From Candidatus Anammoxibacter sp. (GTDB taxonomy: Bacteria > Planctomycetota > Brocadiia > Brocadiales > Anammoxibacteraceae), in NCBI GenBank assembly GCA_021777055.1, contig JAIQZO010000071.1:1-64000 (forward strand): a DNA stretch of 64,000 bases, given 5' to 3'. The notes under the pieces are model-generated. The model made no database searches. It worked only from the letters and a program-made list of their open reading frames with translations, and was not told the DNA's origin. The position numbers and the translations under genes are program-made. Positions 1 through 8,895 of the stretch are shown piece after piece. The number at the start of each line of letters is the position of its first letter. Position 1 is the first letter of the stretch.

Positions 1-476
1 TTTTTACCGCCAATTCTCACCCACCGCTGGGATTGGTGGTAAAAAATAGAATTAATGATGCTCATTTTAGAGGGTTTTTCTTTAAAATTTAATAGCTTGT
101 TTTTGATTTGGAAAATTACGATTCACGTTGAACCAAGACAAGATCAAACAAGACACACAACGATTTTTGTATATTGTGGGATTCAATGGTACCATAGTAT
201 CAAAAATAGAGATTTAGAAATTTGGTAAAAAGAATATGGTTTAGTTGTCTGTTGTCAATGCCACTAAACCATATTCATTCTGGTCACTAAGTCACAGCAT
301 TAATTTACTAATAAAGTCTTACCCCGTATTATGCCCCCTTCTTTGTGAAGATGAAAGAAAGGATCTAATAAATTATCAGATATGAAACTGTTTTGAGTTT
401 CCATTTATGTATATGGACACTACTTTTGTCAGTATTTTCTTTTAAGAAATAAAGAAAACTATGTTTAGTAAACTAA

Positions 477-620
477 TTTATAGTTCTGGTAACTTTGGCA
501 AGATGGGAAAATTATAGAATTGCAGAAGAGTGGTTAGTGGGAGATAATGACCATTTATTTAGACAAATTGGTATAAATTTAATCACAGGGGTACCAGATG
601 GAGAGCCAGCGGAGGAGTAA
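477..620 (+). pseudogene. Possible remnant of a coding sequence (C-terminal end)
   Basis: Reading from 477 to the TAA at 618-620 gives 47 codons with protein-like composition: a stretch ending in RQIGINLITGVPDGEPAEE that looks like a real, charged, folded C-terminus. There is no ATG or GTG start and no ribosome-binding site, and an in-frame stop (474-476) cuts it off at the 5' end. I do not recognise the family. It may be the tail of a decayed gene or transposase; chance is also possible. Confidence 0.3.
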
Positions 621-694
621 GGGAAAGATAATCAAACTTTAATCTATTGAGGGTTCCAATTAATGTTCAGATAAGCTTTCAATATAAACAAAAC

Positions 695-736
695 GCAAAA
701 TTTGCATATCGATGGCAAACAATATGCAAATTTTGC
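695..736. repeat. Perfect 15-bp inverted repeat
   Basis: Arms at 695-709 and 722-736 (gcaaaatttgcatat and its exact complement) are separated by 12 bases. Each arm also contains the near-palindrome around AAATTTGCAT. There is no T-run, so it is more likely a protein-binding operator or a palindromic repeat than an intrinsic terminator. The nearest gene starts 336 bases downstream. Confidence 0.6.
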
Positions 737-1071
737 ATTGAAGTAAGCAGTAACAGTAATAGATCTAAAAGCGTAAAAAATATATAAATTAATTAACTAA
801 TTAATTGCAAATAGGATAGATAGAATATGCACTATCCAATCATATTTAGGCATCAGTTTTGCGGGTACTAATAGTTATTACCATAGATTTATTAATTAAA
901 CAATAATAGATCAAATATAATATTTTTCTTAGTTCTTATGATATAATAAAAAATATGCCAATGAGTTTACTTAAAACTGAAAAGCAAAATAATTACTAAA
1001 TATTTTTATTTCTTTAAAAGAGACTAATTAATGTTTTTTAGGTACTTATATAAATTCTTTCAGGTCAATTA

Positions 1072-2532
1072 TTGAGAACGCTATCCAATAATTTATGGAA
1101 ATTGAATATATTGAAAAGGAAACATATCCAGATTGTAATAATTATAATATCTGTCTTTGCTCCTATAAGAGACATCTTTACACAATCTACGGAAATCGCA
1201 ACTGAACCTTCTTCATCAATAAACAGTTTTAACACTATATTTGATGGGGTATCCGGAGCTTTCACCTTACGATACCACGGTAGACATGCCGAAGGAGATG
1301 GAAGATCAGATCAGGATTTCTATGAATCTCTTCGTCTGAGTTACATTAATCCTAAAAACGAAAAGATATCAGGATATCTCAGTGGAGCGTTACGTCAAGA
1401 TATTGATGATCCCAGTACCCTGTTCAGATCTATAGACGATACGCATGATAACAGTTTAAGGGGGTATCTATATGAACTTTATGCAAATATCAATGATATT
1501 GGTATTATTGAATCTGCCAAAATAGGTCGACAGTATTCATATGACGTTGAAAATTTACATTTTGATGGCCTACATCTAAGATTTAAACCTTTTCATAATA
1601 TACGATTCGCAACCTTTGCAGGCATTCCTGTACATTTTCAGGAATCAAGTTCCGACGGGGACTGGATAAGTGGGATATCAGTTGAAATTAAACCGTTAGA
1701 AAACTCTACAATAAGATTCGATTATGTGGTTTCAAGTGACAACAGTGATGATACAATTGGCAATCATCATGACAACCTTTTCATAGTCAACGCCTGGCAC
1801 AATATAAAACAGTGGTGGCGCATATACGGCAGATTCTCAAAATTAGACTCCATAAGCCGTGATCTTCAGATACGCTCATTCTGGAACTTTTCGTCATTAG
1901 ATCTTAATATTCAGTTTTCATATTACAAACAATCTCAGAAACTTGGCGATTTTACAACTACATTCAACGAGTTTGTACCTTCAATGGGAAACTATGAAGC
2001 GTACGATCAATATACGCTGGACATTTACAAAGGGATTGGAAATCATATGGGCATCAACATTGGAGCAAGTTTACGTGAATTAAAAGATGAATCTGATGAA
2101 AACTCATTTAACAACGATTTTGAACGATATTATATCACATATTCACTCTTTGATTATCCTTTAAAAGGATTAACTACAACTGTAACCGGTGAAGATTATG
2201 AGACGGCCGGAGATGATATTCAGTCTATTAGTTTTGATGTTACACATAATTTTAGCAAGAATCTTAAAATCAGCCTTGGTACATACTATTCCCTTTATAA
2301 GTATGACACAACATCCGGTGTAGACCTCACTGCTTTAAATAGCATGTCTGAAGATACATTCTTTCCAGTTGATTCACTAAACGAATCTGAACGGGATAAT
2401 GTCAGGAGTTATTACCTGAAAGTAAAAAAGAGATTCTTTGATAATTGGGAAATCTGGGGAAAATATGAGTATGAAAATTTTGACTCGGATATCTTTCATA
2501 CTTTCCAAACTGCACTGAAAGTTAAATTTTAA
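1072..2532 (+). CDS. Outer-membrane beta-barrel-like protein beside multiheme cytochromes
   Basis: The 486-residue product has a basic N-terminus and a hydrophobic stretch (about residues 16-32), consistent with a signal peptide. The rest alternates polar and aromatic/hydrophobic residues, with repeated short tracts such as LRLSYINP, IRFDYVVSS and YYLKVKKRFF. It ends in FQTALKVKF, a terminal aromatic residue as in beta-barrel outer-membrane proteins. The start used is TTG at 1072; no later ATG keeps the full signal sequence. It lies 45 bases before a 19-heme lipoprotein. From this context I infer the porin of a porin-cytochrome conduit (the role of MtrB or OmbB), but I see no sequence motif that proves that family; an unrelated porin is the alternative. 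Confidence 0.6.
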   Translation: MRTLSNNLWKLNILKRKHIQIVIIIISVFAPIRDIFTQSTEIATEPSSSINSFNTIFDGVSGAFTLRYHGRHAEGDGRSDQDFYESLRLSYINPKNEKISGYLSGALRQDIDDPSTLFRSIDDTHDNSLRGYLYELYANINDIGIIESAKIGRQYSYDVENLHFDGLHLRFKPFHNIRFATFAGIPVHFQESSSDGDWISGISVEIKPLENSTIRFDYVVSSDNSDDTIGNHHDNLFIVNAWHNIKQWWRIYGRFSKLDSISRDLQIRSFWNFSSLDLNIQFSYYKQSQKLGDFTTTFNEFVPSMGNYEAYDQYTLDIYKGIGNHMGINIGASLRELKDESDENSFNNDFERYYITYSLFDYPLKGLTTTVTGEDYETAGDDIQSISFDVTHNFSKNLKISLGTYYSLYKYDTTSGVDLTALNSMSEDTFFPVDSLNESERDNVRSYYLKVKKRFFDNWEIWGKYEYENFDSDIFHTFQTALKVKF

Positions 2533-2577
2533 GAACTGTTAGATCAAAGTTGAGCTTCAAAAATCAAGCTAGAAATC

Positions 2578-4035
2578 ATGAGAAAAAAGAGATACTCTAA
2601 GACAACATATGTAATCCTATTAGTTTCTATTATTACCGCCCTAATGATTGTTGGATGTGCGTATAAATTTGGTAAAGACCAAGAAAAATCGCAGAAAGAG
2701 ATAAAAGCCTATGTTCATAAGACTCACGATAAAGTAGGAACCAGTAATTGCGAGACTTGTCATACCACCGCATACAAGAGCTCATTGGCTGGAATGCCCA
2801 GTGAGAAGATATGTATTTTCTGCCACGAAAAGGTTGGAAAGGGAGTATTGGTACAAGGGCTATATAATAAAGATAAATGGACTGCTGATTATAAAATTGC
2901 AAGGGCAAAGTTTGACGAGATCAAGATATCTCACAAAGAACATATGGATGTTAAGGAAATAAGTTGTAAGGATTGCCACGGCAATATAGCAAACAGCATT
3001 GAAGTTACAGATGAGCACGTTCCCACAATGGAATCATGCTTTCAATGTCATAAAAAATGGGTTGGTCCTAAACAATGCGAAAAATGTCATAAGGAAATAG
3101 CTGCAGATACTCTTCCAAAGTCACATTTTGTTAATGATTTTAAAAATAACCATGGAAAAATAGTAAAGGAAAAATATGCAGACCCGGCAAAAAGATTAAC
3201 GTCTGCCTCTAGTTGCTTCATCTGCCATTCTCAGGATTCATGCGACAGCTGTCATCAAGCAATGCCTCCAGAGAATCATAACAATCAATGGAGACTCATT
3301 GGTCACGGCATTACAGCAGGCATAGAGAGGGAAAGATGCTCTACCTGCCACAAAACAGACTTTTGTTCTAGATGTCACGAAAACGTTAAGCCCAGGAGTC
3401 ATTTGGAAAATGGATGGGGCGAGCCAACTTTGAATCATTGTAATTCGTGTCACATGCCAATCAGTTCTACTAGTTGCGGCGTTTGTCACAAAACAACTCC
3501 AAGTCATGAAAAAAAACCAGCTGATCATATCCCCCTGAGCTGGGGAGTACCGGCGAATAACCACTGTATGACTTGTCACAGAACCCCTGCAAAGTGTTTG
3601 GTTTGTCATGAGGAGAATTCCACACATAACATTGACAGTTATTTGGAGTCCCATATACGTATATTAAACTGGGGCAGTCCGGCAAATAAACATTGTGCGG
3701 CCTGTCACACCAATCCAAGGCCCTGTATGGTTTGCCACCATGAAGGAACGCCTAGTCATGATGAGGTAGAACCTATAACCCACACGGCTAGATACGGTTC
3801 GCCCAGACATCAACACTGTTTACAATGCCATATGCCAATCTCCAATTCGCCGCAATGCTCTACGTGCCACCCGGCAAGGGTAGGAGAGCATATTAGCGAA
3901 GCAGTTCCAATTCCTGATGATTTTCGCCATAGGCCTGAAGCAATCATTCGTTGCAGAAGGTGTCACATTTCGGGAATTCGGCGATTGAGACACGCTGATA
4001 ACGGTCAAGCATGTAAGATATGTCATGAGCGTTGA
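2578..4035 (+). CDS. 19-heme c-type cytochrome lipoprotein
   Basis: The 485-residue protein has a lipoprotein-type signal (hydrophobic segment about residues 11-26 ending in the lipobox-like IVGC, Cys27) and 19 CxxCH haem-binding motifs spread from residue 58 to the C-terminus. The middle is made of roughly 45-residue repeats with paired haems and a recurring WG-P--NHC--CH pattern (about residues 280-435). It should be exported, lipidated and loaded with c-haems in the periplasm or at the outer membrane. It lies between the barrel-like gene and the cytochrome b/c fusion gene, so it probably passes electrons between inner and outer membrane. The family resembles other large multihaem proteins of anammox and metal-reducing bacteria; no catalytic haem is recognisable. 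Confidence 0.85.
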   Translation: MRKKRYSKTTYVILLVSIITALMIVGCAYKFGKDQEKSQKEIKAYVHKTHDKVGTSNCETCHTTAYKSSLAGMPSEKICIFCHEKVGKGVLVQGLYNKDKWTADYKIARAKFDEIKISHKEHMDVKEISCKDCHGNIANSIEVTDEHVPTMESCFQCHKKWVGPKQCEKCHKEIAADTLPKSHFVNDFKNNHGKIVKEKYADPAKRLTSASSCFICHSQDSCDSCHQAMPPENHNNQWRLIGHGITAGIERERCSTCHKTDFCSRCHENVKPRSHLENGWGEPTLNHCNSCHMPISSTSCGVCHKTTPSHEKKPADHIPLSWGVPANNHCMTCHRTPAKCLVCHEENSTHNIDSYLESHIRILNWGSPANKHCAACHTNPRPCMVCHHEGTPSHDEVEPITHTARYGSPRHQHCLQCHMPISNSPQCSTCHPARVGEHISEAVPIPDDFRHRPEAIIRCRRCHISGIRRLRHADNGQACKICHER

Positions 4036-4190
4036 TAATAAAATCTAAGCATCCATATGACTCATATCCAAACAAATAGGGCTTTAATTTTTTTTCTATT
4101 CAGAATGAAACCTCTTGGAAATACGAAAAGAACTATATGCTATTAAATATAGTTTGTTTTCTAAAAAACCCGTTTGCATAACTATAAAAT

Positions 4191-6665
4191 ATGGCAAATA
4201 AAGAACCCTTTGCTATGAAAACAGATTTAGTGCGTAGATTTACCATCGTAGAGGTAGTCTACCATGGTATTCAGGTGTTGCTATACCTCACCATGTTTAA
4301 TACCGGCGGTGCGCTTCTGGTGCAAAGGTTGTTTGAAATAGAAATATTTGAACCTGAGAAGTTGTCCAATATTCATCGTTTTGTCGGGTTACTATTGATA
4401 TCATTTATTTCCATGACGATATTTTTCAGCATTTTTTTTAAAAGTATGCGACCGCTCTGGGGTACGTTTCTTGAGGCTTTTAAATGGTATTTTAACGACA
4501 TTGTCTGGTTCGTAAAAATGCCGTTGAATTTTATTAATCATAAAGTAACGGTTCCACCGTCAGCACGGTTTAATCCGGGGCAACGGATGCATCTGCTGGT
4601 TATTATGTCTCTTATATTTGTTTCTGCTACTACCGGGTTAACTATGATGATATACAGGCCGGGAGCTATCGGTCCATGGATTGCACACGCCTCCACCATT
4701 CCACCTGCTGCCTTTTTTCTTAGCTTACATACTTTTCTGGCTTTAGTAAATCCATCCACGCGCAAGGCGTTAAAAGGAATAGTTACGGGTTTTGTATCTA
4801 GGACTTACGCTGAAGAACATCACCCTCTCTGGATAAAGAGCGAAGGGCATATTGTACATGATGGATATGTATCGCGCAAAGCAGTTATTATAGTTGGATC
4901 AATCCTTATTACAATAGGGTCTTTCGTTGTATGGCATGTGGGGCCTGGCCTTATCTATGCACAATTAACAAAGGTTGTAAACAATAGAGGCAGAGAAGCA
5001 ATTACACCCGGCAAGTTGATTTCGTATCATGATGCGGAAACAGATACAAAGCATTGCACCTCTTGTCATGAATATTTTAATTCGCCGCAATCAGGTAAGT
5101 GTCTAAAATGCCACAAGGAGATTCAAAGAATATTAGCCAACCGACAGGGGTATCACGGAACATTGACTGGACAATGTTCCGTCTGCCACAAAGAACATAA
5201 AGGGCTTGATGCAAAGATGATCACACTTGACACGGGCACATTTGACCACAAGCTTGCCCGTTTTTCATTACTTGGCAAGCATCGTGAACTGGAGTGCGAA
5301 AAATGCCATCTGAAGAATATCAAGAAAACTGACCAGACAAGAATCCAATACACTAATCTGGATTTTGAATCTTGCTCATCATGCCACCGCAATCCCCATC
5401 CAGGACTTACAGATGATAAAGATTGTCTCTCTTGTCACACCATGCATGGATGGTCCAGGAAACAATTAAAATTTAAACATAATAGAGACAGCCAATTCAA
5501 ACTTGTTGATAAACATAGCGAGGTTTCTTGTGAAAAATGCCATAAAACTATTCTAGAAAAAGATAAGATTGTCCAGGTTAAACTTACTAATGTGGGAAAA
5601 CATTGTAAAGATTGCCATGATGATCCGCATGGTGGACAGTTTAAAGCTGAGTGTTTTTATTGTCATTCAGAAAAGGGGTGGAAAGATTTGAGACCAGGTA
5701 AGATACATACGGCTGATTCTACATTTCCACTTAAAGGGAAGCATTCTAAAGTAAAATGTGATGAGTGCCATAAACCTTTGCATTTGAAAACAGTACTAGC
5801 GCAAGCAAAGTTCGTTGGGTTGTCCCATGAATGCGGATCCTGTCATAAAGATCCACATAAAGGTCAAATGGCTCATCCTTGTAAGACGTGCCACACTGAG
5901 CAGGGTTGGAAAGGGAAAAACCTTTTATTTGTACATAACAAGCATTCATCATTTAAGCTTAAAGGCAATCACTCTAAAGTTCAATGTCAGAAATGTCATA
6001 AGCCGCAACACACCAAAGGCGAACTCGCAAAAGTGCGGTTTGCAGGCTTATCCCATGAATGTGCTTCCTGTCATAAGGACCCTCATAGTGGACAGATGTC
6101 TCATACTTGCAAAACATGTCACGTAGAGAAAGGTTGGAAAGGTGATAATCTATTGTTTGTTCACAATAAACATTCTGTTTACAAGATTAAAGATTTACAC
6201 CGACATGTTTCATGTTCATCATGTCATTTATCCGGTAGAGATAAGATTGTCAGGTATAAACCATTGCAAAAAGAGTGCAATTTATGCCACAATGATATGG
6301 ATGATTTTATGAATGGAATATCAGATACAATTGAATCCGCACCTGATCATCATGCTTGTAAAGTGACGTGTTTAGATTGCCACCCTGAAAGCATAAATAA
6401 ACAATCTCACCCTGAATATGCTCAAAGGTGTGCTTCCTGTCATAACCAGGGCTATTTTTACATCTATTTCTCTTGGATGGATGGAAAAGCAAAAAAAGCA
6501 GAGAAATTCCTAAAAATGGTGGAGAAATCGGACGGAATCAGTAATAAACAAAAGGAGTACTATAAAGACAGGATCAGAACGATTGAAAAGATCTGTTTTC
6601 ACAATATTCAGCTAGCAAGAAAAATGCTTAAGGAGTTAATTGAATCCGCTAATATAAAAAAATGA
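4191..6665 (+). CDS. Fusion of membrane cytochrome b domain and 19-heme cytochrome c domain (CbcL-like layout)
   Basis: The 824-residue protein starts with about five membrane segments (residues about 22-45, 62-84, 125-147, 160-182, 230-250) carrying histidines, as in cytochrome b561/FdnI-type dihaem subunits. It continues with a periplasmic tail containing 19 CxxCH motifs. From about residue 345 the tail is a tandem array of roughly 75-residue modules, four complete and one partial, each with three haems and a KH--V-C--CHK ... CHKDPH-GQ ... C-TCH--KGW pattern. The same layout, b-type domain fused to a multihaem c domain, is known in CbcL of Geobacter, a quinol oxidase for extracellular electron transfer. 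I infer quinol oxidation at the inner membrane. Start ATG 4191 has no clear ribosome-binding site; ATG 4215 is an alternative. Confidence 0.85.
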   Translation: MANKEPFAMKTDLVRRFTIVEVVYHGIQVLLYLTMFNTGGALLVQRLFEIEIFEPEKLSNIHRFVGLLLISFISMTIFFSIFFKSMRPLWGTFLEAFKWYFNDIVWFVKMPLNFINHKVTVPPSARFNPGQRMHLLVIMSLIFVSATTGLTMMIYRPGAIGPWIAHASTIPPAAFFLSLHTFLALVNPSTRKALKGIVTGFVSRTYAEEHHPLWIKSEGHIVHDGYVSRKAVIIVGSILITIGSFVVWHVGPGLIYAQLTKVVNNRGREAITPGKLISYHDAETDTKHCTSCHEYFNSPQSGKCLKCHKEIQRILANRQGYHGTLTGQCSVCHKEHKGLDAKMITLDTGTFDHKLARFSLLGKHRELECEKCHLKNIKKTDQTRIQYTNLDFESCSSCHRNPHPGLTDDKDCLSCHTMHGWSRKQLKFKHNRDSQFKLVDKHSEVSCEKCHKTILEKDKIVQVKLTNVGKHCKDCHDDPHGGQFKAECFYCHSEKGWKDLRPGKIHTADSTFPLKGKHSKVKCDECHKPLHLKTVLAQAKFVGLSHECGSCHKDPHKGQMAHPCKTCHTEQGWKGKNLLFVHNKHSSFKLKGNHSKVQCQKCHKPQHTKGELAKVRFAGLSHECASCHKDPHSGQMSHTCKTCHVEKGWKGDNLLFVHNKHSVYKIKDLHRHVSCSSCHLSGRDKIVRYKPLQKECNLCHNDMDDFMNGISDTIESAPDHHACKVTCLDCHPESINKQSHPEYAQRCASCHNQGYFYIYFSWMDGKAKKAEKFLKMVEKSDGISNKQKEYYKDRIRTIEKICFHNIQLARKMLKELIESANIKK

Positions 6666-7417
6666 ACAAACTTATTATCTTTATTATTTATCCGGTTTTG
6701 GTGTTTTTTATTAATCTTCTTTTCCGGTTACCGTTTTTATTTTCTTTAATTTCTTTCTACGGTGTACCAGCTTTTTACGTTTCAATAAAAAACAGGCAAC
6801 ATATACGGCGTGCCTTTGCCGTATCATTTGCCGTATTTCCATTATTCGTAGTTTTTGATTATATGGGTCTTATTAATAAGGCGTGGTTTAATGGCAGCAC
6901 ATTATGGGATTACAGAATAATAGATCTTTTTACTATAGAAGAGTTGCTTTGGGCTCTTTTTCTAAACTATTTTATTGCTATTGTTTATTTCTCCTACATT
7001 AATACTATAGCGGTTATTCGTCCCAAGGTTGTTCCCTGTTTTGCTATTTTTAGCGCTTTTCTAATGGGATTTTTCTTTGTTATCAAAGAGGTGGGGTTGA
7101 TCATCATTCCACACTTTTATATAATTTTTGGCCTGATTGTTATAGTACCTCCCATATTATTAAATTTCTACAAAAAGATTATTCCAATAAAACGATTCTT
7201 ATGGATAATGCTCTATTTTACTTTTTTTCATTTTTTATACGAGATTGCCGGTGTTCATTTGAAATGGTGGGAATTTAAAGGGGTTGATTATATTGCACAG
7301 GTATCTATTTTTGGAGCAACGTTCCCTCTTGAAGAACTCATATTTTGGGTTATCATGGGTGTTCCCTCGTCATTGGTTTATCTGCATTTAGCCTATAAAT
7401 CAGAAGTAAGGATGTGA
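6662..7417 (+). CDS. Lycopene-cyclase-domain-like integral membrane protein
   Basis: The 251-residue protein is strongly hydrophobic with about seven to eight membrane segments. It contains a tandem motif typical of heterodimeric/fused CrtYc-CrtYd lycopene cyclases: an acidic residue, a Trp, then (F/L)xxEEL(L/I)(W/F), once at about residues 66-98 (FTIEELLW) and again at 194-229 (FPLEELIFW). The start codon overlaps the end of the upstream cytochrome gene (ATGA), so the two are probably translationally coupled. No carotenoid gene such as crtB or crtI is nearby; instead a type III polyketide synthase cluster with a UbiA prenyltransferase follows. I infer a membrane terpenoid cyclase acting on a prenylated product; a carotenoid role elsewhere in the cell is the alternative. 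Confidence 0.6.
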   Translation: MNKLIIFIIYPVLVFFINLLFRLPFLFSLISFYGVPAFYVSIKNRQHIRRAFAVSFAVFPLFVVFDYMGLINKAWFNGSTLWDYRIIDLFTIEELLWALFLNYFIAIVYFSYINTIAVIRPKVVPCFAIFSAFLMGFFFVIKEVGLIIIPHFYIIFGLIVIVPPILLNFYKKIIPIKRFLWIMLYFTFFHFLYEIAGVHLKWWEFKGVDYIAQVSIFGATFPLEELIFWVIMGVPSSLVYLHLAYKSEVRM

Positions 7418-7779
7418 TAAGAAATAACTTCTCTATTTTATGTTTAGGTTCTTACCGCATAATTGAGAGAATTTATCTCAAATTTATAATTAGCTGAAAA
7501 TAAAGTTTTTTTGAGTTCATGGTTCAATGTCAGAGTTTAAAGGTTAAAGATACAATAACAAAAAAGAACGCTAAACCTTGAACGCTGAACCTTTAAACCA
7601 CAAAAATCGCAAATATTTTTTCCTAGTCTTTATGCGGGAAATAGATTTATACCTTAAAGATATCAAAATCAGTATGATAAAATATGCATACAAAGCAATG
7701 CTTTTCCATACAAGTATGTTCCGAACCAAAGTCTTATCAATAAGATACAGAAAATAACTATTCAAACAGGTCAAACTTA
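7418..7779. repeat. Intergenic region with imperfect repeat
   Basis: This gap between the cyclase-like gene and the FAD oxidoreductase gene holds two imperfectly complementary GAACC/TTGAAC-rich arms (about 7521-7545 and 7573-7599). They look like a degraded palindromic element of the kind seen elsewhere in this window. No gene is supported on either strand. Confidence 0.4.
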
Positions 7780-8895
7780 ATGAAAGATATAATTATTATC
7801 GGTGGCGGTGTGGCCGGATTGGTCAGCGCCATTAATCTAGTGAATCATGGGTTAAATGTCCTTGTGATAGAGAAGAACTCTTACCCGTCTCATAAAGTTT
7901 GTGGTGAATATGTTTCCAATGAAGTAAAGCCATTTTTAGAATCTTTAGACGCATTTCCAGATAAATTTAATCCGCCGGAGATTTCACGTTTTGTTTTAAC
8001 ATCGTGTCAGGGAAGAAGTTGCAGTATGCCATTGGATTTAGGCGGATTTGGTATCAGTCGCTATACCCTTGATCAGTTTCTGTTTGAAAAGGCAACAAAC
8101 GCTGGGGTAAAAATCTTGTTAAATACTCAGGTTGATCAAGTCACGTTTACAGATGATTCATTTTATCTTCAACTCTCTGATGGAAGCAGCTTAACTTCCC
8201 ACCTGGTAATAGGATGTCAGGGAAAGCAATCAAAGATCGACAGGGCCTTAGAAAGAGATTTCCTCAATCATAAAGGTGAATTTATCGGTGTAAAGTATCA
8301 TATTCAATATGACTTTCCAGATGATACCATCGCATTGCATAATTTCAAGGGTGGATATTGTGGAATATGCAAGATTGATGGTGATAAATATAACCTTTGT
8401 TATTTGGGACAAAGAAAGGATTTGCAACGATTCGGCAACATCAAGCGGATGGAAGAGGAGATACTATACCAGAATCCCCATCTAGAGGATATCTTTAATA
8501 ATGCGGATTTCCTGTTCGGTAAAGCAATGATGGTTACCGGAATAGGATTTGTGCCTAAAGGTTTAATAGAAAATCATGTACTAATGTGCGGCGATTCTGC
8601 GGGTGTTATCACACCGCTTTGTGGGAATGGGATAGCGCTTGCCATTCATGCGGCTAAAATAGTGTCGGAATTGATCATAGAGTATTATAGGGTAGATAAT
8701 TTTGACAGGGCAAGACTGGAAGCTGAATACAGTGCAAGATGGAAAAAATTATTTGCTTTTAGATTAAAAGCAGGTCCTATAATGCAAAATCTATTCGGCA
8801 ACGGTTTTTCAACTGAAATTGCCGTAATGATAATGAAATACTTTAAACCGGTTGCGCGATATATGATGAGTCAGACCCATGGCAAACCGTTTTAA
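7780..8895 (+). CDS. FAD-dependent oxidoreductase, geranylgeranyl-reductase family
   Basis: The 371-residue flavoprotein opens with a Rossmann FAD-binding motif (IIIGGGVAGLVSAINL, residues 4-19), followed by an acidic strand end (VIEK) and the KVCGEYVS segment typical of geranylgeranyl reductase-like and halogenase-like group A flavoproteins. The second FAD motif MCGDSAGVITPLCGNGI lies at about residues 267-283. Proteins of this type reduce prenyl double bonds or oxidise aromatic polyketides. It belongs to the cluster with the type III polyketide synthase, methyltransferase and UbiA prenyltransferase, a gene set I have seen together in other bacteria. Substrate is unknown. Its stop overlaps the convergent UbiA gene by four bases. 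No ribosome-binding site precedes the ATG. Confidence 0.8.
   Translation: MKDIIIIGGGVAGLVSAINLVNHGLNVLVIEKNSYPSHKVCGEYVSNEVKPFLESLDAFPDKFNPPEISRFVLTSCQGRSCSMPLDLGGFGISRYTLDQFLFEKATNAGVKILLNTQVDQVTFTDDSFYLQLSDGSSLTSHLVIGCQGKQSKIDRALERDFLNHKGEFIGVKYHIQYDFPDDTIALHNFKGGYCGICKIDGDKYNLCYLGQRKDLQRFGNIKRMEEEILYQNPHLEDIFNNADFLFGKAMMVTGIGFVPKGLIENHVLMCGDSAGVITPLCGNGIALAIHAAKIVSELIIEYYRVDNFDRARLEAEYSARWKKLFAFRLKAGPIMQNLFGNGFSTEIAVMIMKYFKPVARYMMSQTHGKPF

Larger units (their letters stand above)
1..1071. other. Gene-poor AT-rich region
   Basis: No intact gene is visible. The region starts with an inverted repeat (arms 1-14 and 32-45, one G-T pair), holds a possible coding remnant at 477-620 and a perfect inverted repeat at 695-736, and is otherwise AT-rich. 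The promoter of the cytochrome block that starts at 1072 probably lies in the last few hundred bases, but I cannot pick out convincing -35/-10 boxes. Confidence 0.6.

Noticed and set aside
1-46. Hairpin at the window start considered as a terminator
   Set aside because: The stem has its T-run on the 5' side and A-run on the 3' side, the reverse of an intrinsic terminator for either strand.
2633-4026. Long minus-strand frames opposite the 19-heme cytochrome genes
   Set aside because: They mirror the Cys-His-rich cytochrome frame, have biased Cys/Trp-poor or Cys-rich nonsense composition, and lack ribosome-binding sites.
5815-6126. 103-residue plus-strand frame inside the cytochrome fusion
   Set aside because: It is a frameshifted shadow of the tandem heme modules; the main frame has all CxxCH motifs.
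7571-7774. 67-codon minus-strand frame before the FAD oxidoreductase gene
   Set aside because: No ribosome-binding site, hydrophobic AT-driven composition, and it starts within a repeat arm.
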